DNA from: Nitrospirota bacterium
GTDB taxonomy: Bacteria > Nitrospirota > JACRHJ01
Assembly: GCA_021815285.1 (NCBI GenBank)
Contig: JAKAHE010000010.1
Location: 1-18,336 of the forward strand
Reading direction: 5' to 3'
DNA: 18,336 nucleotides
Shown here piece after piece: positions 9,048 to 15,390 of this stretch. How positions within the stretch are numbered: the stretch's first letter is position 1; each line of letters begins with the position of its first letter. The position numbers and the translations under genes were made by a program. Below the pieces are notes generated by a model. It worked only from the letters and a program-made list of their open reading frames with translations, was not told the DNA's origin and made no database searches.

Positions 9048-9081
9048 AATCAGGATTCCCGCATTCGCGGGAATCCTGATT
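9048..9081. terminator. Perfect 15-bp inverted repeat between convergent genes (bidirectional terminator or REP-like element)
   Basis: AATCAGGATTCCCGC (9048-9062) and GCGGGAATCCTGATT (9067-9081) pair perfectly around an ATTC loop. The element lies 7 nt past the DUF748 stop and 16 nt past the ompA-like stop. T-tails are weak on both sides. Position argues for a bidirectional terminator. The core ATTCCC-N8-GGGAAT also fits the pattern of dispersed inverted repeats known as dRS3 in Neisseria. Confidence 0.75.
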
Positions 9082-9097
9082 CTGCATGTCATTAAAA

Positions 9098-10438
9098 TTA
9101 TTCAGCCGGCGTGCACAGTATCTCGACCGCGTAGCGGTTTTTTGCCCTGCCTTGCGCCGTGGCATTCGTGTGAATCGGGCGGCTCTCCCCTAAGCCAACG
9201 GTCTTAAGCCTGCCTGCGGAGATCCCGTATCCCTTGACAAGCCTGTTCTTTACCGCCTGCGCCCTTTTTAGCGAGAGCGCCTTGTTGAACCTGCCCGGGC
9301 CGGTGTTGTCCGTATAGCCTTCGATTGTCCCGTTTATATCCGGGTGCTCCCTCATGTAATCGGCCACCCTCCTTATCTCCGGCTCGTATTCGGATTTGAA
9401 CTTCGCGCTGCCGGAATCGAACATGACCTTAAGCCCCACGCAGGTCTGCTTGAGCTTCGGCTCCGCCATCTCTTTGCCGTTCGAGCAGAAAACGCGCACC
9501 GCCCGGCGGTTTAAGGCCCTGCCGGTATCGGTCAGGTTTGTGGCGATCGGTTTTGATTTCCCCATGCCCTCGGTATCGAGCCTGTCCGCGCTTATATTGA
9601 AATGCTTCACGAGGTAGTCCTTCACGGACTGCGCGCGCCTGTCCGTCAGCTTCAGGTTGTATTCCTCCGAGCCGACGGCGTCCGCATAGGCTTCGATAGT
9701 GGCATGGGCGTCGGGGTTGGCGTGCATGAAATCGGCGACGCGCTTAAGCTCCTTGCCGTATTTCGGTTCGATGTTCGCCTTGTCGAAAGCGAAATGCACC
9801 TTGAGATTGAAACAGGTGACTCCCTTAACCGGCTTAGGCGTAATTACCGCCTCTCTGTGCGCCGGGGCCGGGGGAGCGGTTTCCGCCTTCATTGCGTGCG
9901 ATGTCGGCCCGCCGAAATAATACGTCACGCCGAATGTCGTCAGGAGGTTGCTCGTGCTGTGGTTGAATGTGAAGATATAGCGGGAGTCCACGCGTGCGGA
10001 GAGATTGTCCATTATGAAGTATTCGAGCCCGCCGCCGCCGTCCACGAGAAAGCGGGTCTCGGAGCCTTCGTAATCGGCGAAACCGAGGCCGGCTCCCACG
10101 TAAGGCTCGAGCTTTTTGCCAGCCCTCCAGTGGTAAAGGCCGTCGAACTTGAACATGTGTATGTCCGTATCGTTGTCGCCCCCGCCGCGCACTTTCTTGT
10201 CGGGGTCCATCTTGTCGAACGTGAACTCGAATCCCAGCACCTCGTTGAACGAATAACCGAGCCCGACGCCCCAGTCGAGGGAGTGCGCGTCATAGGGTTC
10301 GCTCCCCTCCGTCCAGAACCATCCCAGGTGCGGCGATACCGAAATCGCGCCGGTCCTCGCGGGTTGTGCCGCCGCGCCATGCGCTATGATAAAAGTCGCC
10401 GATACTGCCGCGAGGGCGGCAAGAAGCATTTTCCTCAT
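9098..10438 (-). CDS. OmpA-like outer-membrane protein with two tandem peptidoglycan-binding domains
   Basis: A structural protein expected to tie the outer membrane to peptidoglycan. It has 446 residues. The signal peptide is MRKMLLAALA to about AAAQ (residue 25). An eight-strand beta-barrel of OmpA/OprF type spans about 30-176 and ends VTYYFGG. A proline/alanine linker (about 188-204) follows. Then come two OmpA_C domains at 209-318 and 333-442. Both keep the aspartate and arginine that bind diaminopimelate (AYAD...DRRAQ and GYTD...LKRAQ). The two domains align without gaps at about 47% identity, and each starts and ends with a cysteine (209/318 and 333/442). The start is fixed by AAGGAGGGG 3 nt before the ATG; an upstream in-frame ATG at 10489 lacks one and would add residues ahead of the signal peptide. 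It is read from its own promoter. Confidence 0.92.
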   Translation of the reverse strand: MRKMLLAALAAVSATFIIAHGAAAQPARTGAISVSPHLGWFWTEGSEPYDAHSLDWGVGLGYSFNEVLGFEFTFDKMDPDKKVRGGGDNDTDIHMFKFDGLYHWRAGKKLEPYVGAGLGFADYEGSETRFLVDGGGGLEYFIMDNLSARVDSRYIFTFNHSTSNLLTTFGVTYYFGGPTSHAMKAETAPPAPAHREAVITPKPVKGVTCFNLKVHFAFDKANIEPKYGKELKRVADFMHANPDAHATIEAYADAVGSEEYNLKLTDRRAQSVKDYLVKHFNISADRLDTEGMGKSKPIATNLTDTGRALNRRAVRVFCSNGKEMAEPKLKQTCVGLKVMFDSGSAKFKSEYEPEIRRVADYMREHPDINGTIEGYTDNTGPGRFNKALSLKRAQAVKNRLVKGYGISAGRLKTVGLGESRPIHTNATAQGRAKNRYAVEILCTPAE

Positions 10439-10461
10439 GTTCCCCTCCTTTGGATGAAAAT

Positions 10462-10499
10462 AAAAAAGGACAGCCCTGTTTTGGAACATGGAGCTATCC
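10462..10499 (-). terminator. Terminator-like hairpin in the ompA leader (attenuator candidate)
   Basis: Read on the minus strand, GGATAGCTC (10499-10491) pairs with GGGCTGTCC (10476-10468) over 9 bp including two G-U pairs. An inner 4-bp TGTT/AACA stem has a CCAA loop. Six T (10467-10462) follow directly. It lies between the ompA promoter and the ribosome site, so it could attenuate ompA, or stop read-through from mscL. Confidence 0.6.
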
Positions 10500-10508
10500 T
10501 TATCATGA

Positions 10509-10522
10509 AACTTTTAAAAGTT
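10509..10522. promoter_or_regulatory. 14-bp palindrome at the ompA start point (operator candidate)
   Basis: AACTTTTAAAAGTT is a perfect palindrome directly next to the -10 box of the ompA promoter and covers the predicted transcription start near 10516. A repressor site is the obvious reading. It is AT-rich, so chance is possible. Confidence 0.35.
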
Positions 10523-10551
10523 AATATACCATCTGACCCTGATACTGTAAA
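10523..10551 (-). promoter_or_regulatory. Sigma-70 promoter for the ompA-like gene
   Basis: On the minus strand, TTTACA (10551-10546) is 17 bp from TATATT (10528-10523), preceded by TGG (extended -10). Each hexamer differs from consensus at one position. It starts 8 nt beyond the mscL stop, so the ompA-like gene is transcribed independently, with a leader of about 78 nt. Confidence 0.75.
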
Positions 10552-10558
10552 GGCAGGT

Positions 10559-11023
10559 CTAAGCGGTCTTGGGGGATTCTTTAAGGTCTGAGGTGCATTG
10601 CGGGCAACGGGTCGCTTTCAGGGGAATCGTGGAATAGCAGAACGAACAGGTTTTCGTTGTGGGGGCCGGAGGTTCCATTATCTCGTTTTCCAGCCTGTTG
10701 ATGGACCGGACCAGCACGAAAACAGCCGCCGCGACTATCAGAAAACTTATAATATCGTTAAAAAAAATACCGTAATTTATCGTTACCGCGCCCGCAGCCT
10801 TCGCCGCTGCGAGCGTCGCGTAAGGCGGGGGCGTCTTTCCGTCTCTTATCACCAGAAAGAGATTCGAGAAATCCACGTTCCCGATAAGCACGCCGACAGG
10901 CGGCATGACGACGTCGGATACCAGCGAGCGCACAATAGTGCCGAATGCGCCGCCGACGATTATGCCGACCGCCATGTCTATCACGTTTCCACGGAGGGCG
11001 AATTCTTTGAATTCCTTGAGCAT
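10559..11023 (-). CDS. mscL: Large-conductance mechanosensitive channel MscL with C-terminal zinc ribbon
   Basis: Forms a pentameric inner-membrane pore that opens under membrane tension and releases solutes during osmotic downshock. It has 154 residues. The N-terminus [20 protein letters not shown] and the first helix up to [13 protein letters not shown] match the family signature. A periplasmic loop (about 45-78) and the second helix [16 protein letters not shown] follow. In place of the usual C-terminal amphipathic helix bundle the protein ends with a CxxC...CxxC unit (TCSFC and RCPQC, about residues 124-143), predicted to bind zinc in the cytoplasm. The start at 11023 follows the family; an in-frame ATG 14 codons upstream would add an atypical leader. 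No ribosome site is visible before 11023. The ompA-like gene follows on the same strand but has its own promoter. Confidence 0.94.
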   Translation of the reverse strand: MLKEFKEFALRGNVIDMAVGIIVGGAFGTIVRSLVSDVVMPPVGVLIGNVDFSNLFLVIRDGKTPPPYATLAAAKAAGAVTINYGIFFNDIISFLIVAAAVFVLVRSINRLENEIMEPPAPTTKTCSFCYSTIPLKATRCPQCTSDLKESPKTA

Positions 11024-11074
11024 TAAATATTGATAACATTTATCCCGGCAAATGTCCAGCCCCATCCTTTCGGA

Positions 11075-11104
11075 TTGACAATGCCCCCTTTAATGGAATA
11101 TCAT
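11075..11104 (+). promoter_or_regulatory. Sigma-70 promoter for the lipoprotein-aspA pair
   Basis: A perfect TTGACA (11075-11080) is 18 bp from TATCAT (11099-11104, one mismatch). The predicted start near 11111 gives a leader of about 47 nt. It lies in the divergent gap between mscL and the lipoprotein. Confidence 0.65.
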
Positions 11105-11157
11105 AAGCCCGAAGAACGCTCTGCCGGCTTCAGGCTTGACTGTCGGAGACTAACTGT

Positions 11158-11898
11158 ATGAAAAGGATTTTCCTGCCCTTGTTGGCCATTCTGCTTTTCG
11201 CCGGATGCGCAAGCAGCGCAAAAACGGTAAAAAGCGATATTCTGCCCGCTCCCGACGGCCAGGTCGCGGTGTTCGGCAGGGTAATGCTCGTAAGTACAAT
11301 TAACGGCGTATCCATGCCTGCGGATAACCTCGACTCCGAGATATATCTGCGCAGCGACTCCGCAAACAAGACCTACGAAATATCCACAATAGACTCAGGC
11401 GACTTTGGCGTCTACCTGCCACCCGGCGCATACAGGGCGGTAGAGATAAAGACACAGGACTACAAGTTCCTGACAGACCTGAAGCTGACCGTGCCTGCCG
11501 ACCACCGCGCGGCGTACACCGGGACGATAATGCTCGACGGAGAACCGGACGGCGTGATACCCGGCACCATGAACGGCGCCGTCGTCCACGCGGCGAAAAA
11601 GCTGCTGTTCGGCACGGTAGACACATGGTTCGTATACCAGGTCAAGGACAACCAGGACGAGTTCGAGTCGAGGCTGAAGAAGGCCGCGCCCAGGGCGGAG
11701 GTGCGGTTCGCCAAGGCGCTTTTCACGCCGTCCGGAGGTGTCGCCGCGGGATATTACCCCGACATGGTAAGCAGTCCGAAGGATATGGTCAATTCCCTCA
11801 AGGCCGGCTCGGACATGATAGAAGACATTGCAGGCGGGGTAATCGTTTCTCTGCCGTATTACTTGAATCCGCTTGTTTTCATCACCCTGCCTCTATAA
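11158..11898 (+). CDS. Lipoprotein of unknown function
   Basis: I do not recognise this 246-residue protein. It starts with a lipoprotein signal peptide, MKRIFLPLLAILLFAGC, with the lipobox LFAGC and the lipidated cysteine at residue 17. The next residue is Ala rather than Asp, so the Escherichia coli rule would send it to the outer membrane. The mature part begins with predicted beta strands (AVFGRVMLVST and a GDFGVYLPPGAYRAVEI segment, about 81-97). That pattern resembles small beta-sandwich domains carried by secreted proteins. The rest has a charged segment (about 163-185) and a hydrophobic C-terminus (IAGGVIVSLPYYLNPLVFITLPL). GGAG at 11145-11148 supports the ATG. aspA begins 21 nt after the stop with its own ribosome site, so the two are probably co-transcribed. 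No functional link to aspartase is evident. Confidence 0.85.
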   Translation: MKRIFLPLLAILLFAGCASSAKTVKSDILPAPDGQVAVFGRVMLVSTINGVSMPADNLDSEIYLRSDSANKTYEISTIDSGDFGVYLPPGAYRAVEIKTQDYKFLTDLKLTVPADHRAAYTGTIMLDGEPDGVIPGTMNGAVVHAAKKLLFGTVDTWFVYQVKDNQDEFESRLKKAAPRAEVRFAKALFTPSGGVAAGYYPDMVSSPKDMVNSLKAGSDMIEDIAGGVIVSLPYYLNPLVFITLPL

Positions 11899-11919
11899 AT
11901 ATTTCCGGAGCGTCCGCAT

Positions 11920-13305
11920 ATGAAATACAGGGAAGAGAAGGATTCCTTGGGCGTCGTAAAGGTGCCTGAGGGCGCCTGCTGGGGCGTCCAGACCCAGCGA
12001 GCGGTTGAAAATTTCCCCATCTCCGGGCTTCATGCCCATCCGAAACACATATGGGAAAGCGCCGTGATAAAGAAGGCTGCGGCCCTGGCCAACGAAAAAC
12101 TCGGAAAACTCGACCCCGCCCTCGCGCAACATATCGTAAAAGCCGCAGAAGAAGTCATGGACGGGAAGTTCGACTCCCAGTTCGTCGTGGACGTCTACCA
12201 GGCCGGAGCGGGCACCTCGCACAACATGAACACGAACGAGGTCATTGCGAACCTGGCGCTGGAGCTTATGGGCCTGAAAAAGGGGGACTATAAGTCATGC
12301 AGCCCGAACGACCACGTGAACATGTCCCAGTCCACGAACGACGTATTCCCGGCGGCCATGCGCGTTGCGGCAATCGCGGTTTTCACGGACCTCTCCGGCG
12401 AGATGAAGGCGCTTTCCGGCTCGTTATCGGCGAAGGCCGCCGGGTTCGACCATATCCTGAAATCCGCCCGCACGCACCTCCAGGACGCCGTGCCGATACG
12501 CCTCGGGCAGGAGTTTTCCGGCTACGCGAAGGCGTCGGAAAAGGGAGTTGAGAGGCTTGCCTGCGCAATAGCCGAGCTTGGCGAACTCGGGCTCGGCGGG
12601 AGCGCCGCCGGCACGGGCATCAACACGCACAGGGACTATGCGCCGACTGTCGTGGAATACATAAGGGAAATAACCGGCTTCGATGTAAGGCCGTCCGCGA
12701 ATCTCTTTTATTCCATGCAGAGCCAGGGCGCGGCACTCATGGCTTCAGGGGCGCTGAGGGCAATCGCTTCGGATTTAATCCGCATAGCAAACGACCTAAG
12801 GCTTCTTTCCTCCGGGCCGATGACAGGGCTTGCCGAGATTACGCTCCCAGCAGTCCAGCCCGGCTCGTCTATCATGCCGGGCAAGGTAAACCCCGTTATG
12901 GCCGAGATGCTCGACATGGTCTGCTTCCAGGTAATCGGAAACGACAGGGCTGTAGAGATGGCGGCCCAGGCTGGCCAGCTCGAGCTTAACGTCATGATGC
13001 CGGTAATGGCGCATAACCTGCTTATGAGCGCGGAAATCCTTAAAAACGCCGTCAGGGCATTCCGCATGAAATGCGTGGATGGCATTACGGCAAACGAAGA
13101 AAGATGCAGATATTATGTCGATAAAAGCATGGGAATCGCAACGGCGCTGAACCAGCACATAGGATACCTGAATGCCGCCGAGGTCGCAAAGGAGTCTCTC
13201 AAGACCGGCAGGTCAGTCGCGGAGGTAACGAAGGAAAAAGGTTATCTCTCCGAAGAGGATTTCAAAAAGGTTTTCGACCCTATGCGGCTGACGGAGCCGG
13301 GTTAA
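11920..13305 (+). CDS. aspA: Aspartate ammonia-lyase (aspartase/fumarase superfamily)
   Basis: Most likely converts L-aspartate to fumarate and ammonia, in the cytosol, as a tetramer. It has 461 residues, the family length. The superfamily signature [11 protein letters not shown] is at 315-325 and supplies the catalytic-base serine loop. [15 protein letters not shown] (about 185-199) holds the active-site histidine. [14 protein letters not shown] (about 100-113) has the aspartase GTSx-NMN form, where class II fumarases have GTQSNMN. The C-terminal half ([23 protein letters not shown]) also reads like aspartase. The start region (WGVQTQR) is more fumarase-like, so fumarase C remains the alternative. 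GGAG at 11907-11910 supports the ATG. The stop overlaps the stop of the convergent PLP-enzyme gene. Confidence 0.85.
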   Translation: MKYREEKDSLGVVKVPEGACWGVQTQRAVENFPISGLHAHPKHIWESAVIKKAAALANEKLGKLDPALAQHIVKAAEEVMDGKFDSQFVVDVYQAGAGTSHNMNTNEVIANLALELMGLKKGDYKSCSPNDHVNMSQSTNDVFPAAMRVAAIAVFTDLSGEMKALSGSLSAKAAGFDHILKSARTHLQDAVPIRLGQEFSGYAKASEKGVERLACAIAELGELGLGGSAAGTGINTHRDYAPTVVEYIREITGFDVRPSANLFYSMQSQGAALMASGALRAIASDLIRIANDLRLLSSGPMTGLAEITLPAVQPGSSIMPGKVNPVMAEMLDMVCFQVIGNDRAVEMAAQAGQLELNVMMPVMAHNLLMSAEILKNAVRAFRMKCVDGITANEERCRYYVDKSMGIATALNQHIGYLNAAEVAKESLKTGRSVAEVTKEKGYLSEEDFKKVFDPMRLTEPG

Positions 13306-14474
13306 ATAATCCCCAGTTCCTGCCCCGCCTTTTTAAGCTTGTCAGCCGCAAAATCCAAATCTCCTTTTGAGTGCGACGCGGACACCATGCAGCGTATCCT
13401 GGCCTTCCCCTTCTGGACGGTGGGATAGGTTATCGCCTGGGCAAAAACCTCTTCCTTAAACAGCATCGAGGACAATTTCTTCGCCTTCTCCGCGTCTCCG
13501 ATGATAAGCGGCGTAATGGGCGTCTGTGTGCGCCCGGTATCGTATCCCAGGGCGCGCGCCTTTCCCTGAAAATAAACGGCGTTCTCCCAGAGCTTCTTTA
13601 CGGGGCCGTCGTCTGATTCGAGAACCTTTACCGCGGCGATGCACGCGGCTGTGTCAGCCGCCGTAGTCGCGGACGAAAAGAGAAATGGCCGCGCCCTCTG
13701 GCGCAGGAACTCTATTAAGTCCGCGCTCCCGGCGACATATCCGCCCACGACTCCGAATGCCTTGGAAAGCGTCCCGATTTCGATGTCTATTTTCCCGTGC
13801 AGCTCGAAGTGGTCTACGATACCCCGGCCCGCGCGTCCGAGCACGCCCTCGCCGTGCGCGTCGTCCACCATGACCATCGCGTCGAACTTATCCGCCGCGT
13901 CCGCAATCTCTTTAAGCGGGGCAATGTCTCCGTCCATGCTGAAGACTCCGTCCGTTATAACAAGCTTCTTTTTTCTGGATGAGGCCTTGAGCTTCGCTTT
14001 CAGGTCGGATACGTCCGCATGGGCATAGCGTGTTACGTGCGCCTTTGAAAGGCGTATACCGTCGATTATGCTGGCGTGGTTCAGTTCGTCCGAGAACACC
14101 TCGTCGTCCTGGCCCATAAGCGCCTGTATCACGCCAAGGTTCGCCATGAACCCGGACTGTAGCGCAATCGCCGCATCCACGCCCTTGAAGCGCGCCAGGG
14201 CCTCCTCAAGCTCTCTGTGCAGCGTCAGGGTTCCCGCAATCGAGCGCACCGCCGCCGGGCCCGCGCCGTATTTCTCCAGCGCCTCCTTCGCGGCGTCCAC
14301 AAGCCGCCTGTCGTCCGCAAGGGCAAGGTAGTTGTTCGAGCAGAGGTTCAGAACCCGCCGCCCGTCGGCCATTATCCAGGCCCTCTGGGCGGAGCCTATC
14401 TCATGGACGACGTTATAAAGCCCGGCGGCCTTAAGTGATTCAATTTCCTGCCTTATGAACTGCAATTTATCCAT
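13302..14474 (-). CDS. Glycine C-acetyltransferase / 8-amino-7-oxononanoate synthase family PLP enzyme
   Basis: Alpha-oxoamine synthase: joins an amino acid to an acyl-CoA with loss of CO2. It has 390 residues. Family residues are all present: H133 in NHAS, D204 and H207 in VDDAHGEG, and the PLP lysine K238 in GTLSKAFG. The glycine-rich [13 protein letters not shown] segment (70-82) is also present. Overall wording ([25 protein letters not shown]) is closest to the bacterial glycine C-acetyltransferase-like group (2-amino-3-ketobutyrate CoA ligase, threonine breakdown). BioF (biotin synthesis) is the main alternative. No threonine dehydrogenase or biotin gene is adjacent to decide. The ATG has GAGG 6 nt upstream, but that site lies inside a hairpin. 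It is divergent from tetR and convergent with aspA. Confidence 0.88.
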   Translation of the reverse strand: MDKLQFIRQEIESLKAAGLYNVVHEIGSAQRAWIMADGRRVLNLCSNNYLALADDRRLVDAAKEALEKYGAGPAAVRSIAGTLTLHRELEEALARFKGVDAAIALQSGFMANLGVIQALMGQDDEVFSDELNHASIIDGIRLSKAHVTRYAHADVSDLKAKLKASSRKKKLVITDGVFSMDGDIAPLKEIADAADKFDAMVMVDDAHGEGVLGRAGRGIVDHFELHGKIDIEIGTLSKAFGVVGGYVAGSADLIEFLRQRARPFLFSSATTAADTAACIAAVKVLESDDGPVKKLWENAVYFQGKARALGYDTGRTQTPITPLIIGDAEKAKKLSSMLFKEEVFAQAITYPTVQKGKARIRCMVSASHSKGDLDFAADKLKKAGQELGII

Positions 14475-14476
14475 TA

Positions 14477-14496
14477 AATACCTCGTCCAAGGTATT
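14477..14496 (-). promoter_or_regulatory. Hairpin covering the ribosome-binding site of the PLP-enzyme gene
   Basis: On the minus strand AATACCT (14496-14490) and AGGTATT (14483-14477) pair perfectly. One more T-G pair extends the stem to 8 bp with a GGAC loop. The right arm contains the GAGG ribosome site, and the ATG follows 2 nt later, so folding would block translation. It could alternatively be a DNA operator. Confidence 0.45.
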
Positions 14497-14553
14497 GAAC
14501 ACGTAAAAAAACACGCCCGCCGATAACAGCCATACCGTTAATAATACCTTACT

Positions 14554-14582
14554 TTTATAGCACTTATGGCCTTTCAAGTCCA
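14554..14582 (-). promoter_or_regulatory. Extended -10 promoter for the PLP-enzyme gene
   Basis: On the minus strand TGGACT (14582-14577) is 17 bp from TATAAA (14559-14554), with TGC just before it (extended -10). The predicted start near 14547 gives a leader of about 73 nt that contains the hairpin at 14477-14496. Confidence 0.5.
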
Positions 14583-14675
14583 GAAAAAACCATAAACGGG
14601 CGCATGTGGAGCCGCCCGGGATCTATCCGATTTATATCCCTTGGCTGCTCCAATGGACCTGATGTATTTTCGTCC

Positions 14676-14703
14676 TTGACTTCCGGTCGTCAGGTGTGAT
14701 AAA
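14676..14703 (+). promoter_or_regulatory. Promoter for the tetR-efflux operon
   Basis: TTGACT (14676-14681) is 16 bp from GATAAA (14698-14703), with TGT before the -10 (extended -10). The predicted start, about 14710, lies in the palindrome at 14705-14718. The -10 is weak, with 4 of 6 matches. Confidence 0.5.
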
Positions 14704-14704
14704 A

Positions 14705-14718
14705 AATGAACGTTCATT
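14705..14718. promoter_or_regulatory. TetR operator candidate (14-bp perfect palindrome)
   Basis: AATGAACGTTCATT is a perfect palindrome 12 nt before the tetR start codon and overlaps the predicted transcription start. Size, symmetry and position are those of an autoregulatory TetR-family operator. Confidence 0.7.
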
Positions 14719-14730
14719 CCTGGAGGGATT

Positions 14731-15303
14731 GTGGAGAAACCGGACAGACGCTGCGCAATCGTTCGCGCAACGCTCGACCTTGTGGCCGAGCAGGGCTTTC
14801 ACGGCGCGCCGATGGCCCTCGTAGCGGAACGCGCGGGCGTTGCGGCGGGGACTATCTACCGCTACTTCGAGAGCAAGGACGTCCTGATAAACGAGGCTTT
14901 CCACTATCTCGAGGAGCGTTTTTTCGCTGCGGTGATGGAGCATTACCCTGAAGGGGCCCCGGTGCGCGAGCGCTTTCTGCACATAGGCGGGGTGCTTGTC
15001 CGCTACTGCATCGGCGCTCCGCTCGAGTTCCGCTTCCTTGAGCAGTTCCATAACTCCCCTTACGGGGTGGAGCATCGCCGGGAAAAGCTTTTCAACAAAA
15101 ACAACAGGAACGTCATTACCGAGCTTTTCAATGAAGCGCTTGGCTTGAGGGTTGTAAAGGACCTGCCTCTCCCGGTGCTCTTCGGGCTTGCCTTCGGGCC
15201 GCTTCTCGATATCTGCCGGGACCATATCCTTCACTTCATTGAACTGGACGATGACCTCATATCGCGCTGCGTAGAGGCCTGCTGGGATGCCATCCGGCGT
15301 TAA
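14731..15303 (+). CDS. TetR/AcrR-family transcriptional repressor
   Basis: Probably senses a toxic compound and represses the efflux genes downstream. It has 190 residues. The N-terminal helix-turn-helix (about residues 28-50, MALVAERAGVAAGTIYRYFESKDVL) has the family signature GTIYRYFxSKDxL. The C-terminal ligand domain (about 60-190) is divergent, as usual. The start is GTG at 14731, supported by GGAGG at 14722-14726. A 14-bp palindrome just upstream suggests autoregulation. The adaptor gene of an RND pump begins 87 nt after the stop, and I see no convincing promoter in that gap, so one operon under one operator is the simplest model. The ligand cannot be inferred. Confidence 0.93.
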   Translation: MEKPDRRCAIVRATLDLVAEQGFHGAPMALVAERAGVAAGTIYRYFESKDVLINEAFHYLEERFFAAVMEHYPEGAPVRERFLHIGGVLVRYCIGAPLEFRFLEQFHNSPYGVEHRREKLFNKNNRNVITELFNEALGLRVVKDLPLPVLFGLAFGPLLDICRDHILHFIELDDDLISRCVEACWDAIRR

Positions 15304-15390
15304 ACCGCGCGGCCGGGGTCAAGTTTTGCCATGCCCTAATACGCATCGGGGCGCTGTTTTGATGCTATTTTATTCAGGATAGAGGTGTTT

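Noticed and set aside
10439..10489. Longer N-terminus for the OmpA-like protein from ATG 10489
   Set aside because: It would put 17 residues before a normal signal peptide, and AAGGAGGGG lies right before the inner ATG at 10438.
9602..10591. Open frame of 329 codons on the plus strand opposite the ompA-like gene
   Set aside because: The opposite strand has a signal peptide, barrel and two OmpA domains; this frame is a composition shadow with no recognisable motif.
11024..11053. Promoter-like TGGACA-N17-TATCAA for mscL on the minus strand, implying a leaderless mRNA
   Set aside because: The -10 matches only 4 of 6 and the start would fall on the ATG. The missing ribosome site fits a leaderless message, but the evidence is too thin to list.
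14597..14618. Inverted repeat CGGGCG/CGCCCG in the gap between the PLP enzyme and tetR
   Set aside because: It has a T-rich side only on the minus strand, where no gene would need a terminator, and it lies upstream of the -35 of the PLP-enzyme promoter. It could be a regulator site, but nothing else supports that.
15304..15390. Separate promoter for the efflux adaptor
   Set aside because: No -35/-10 pair with acceptable spacing was found in this 87-nt gap.
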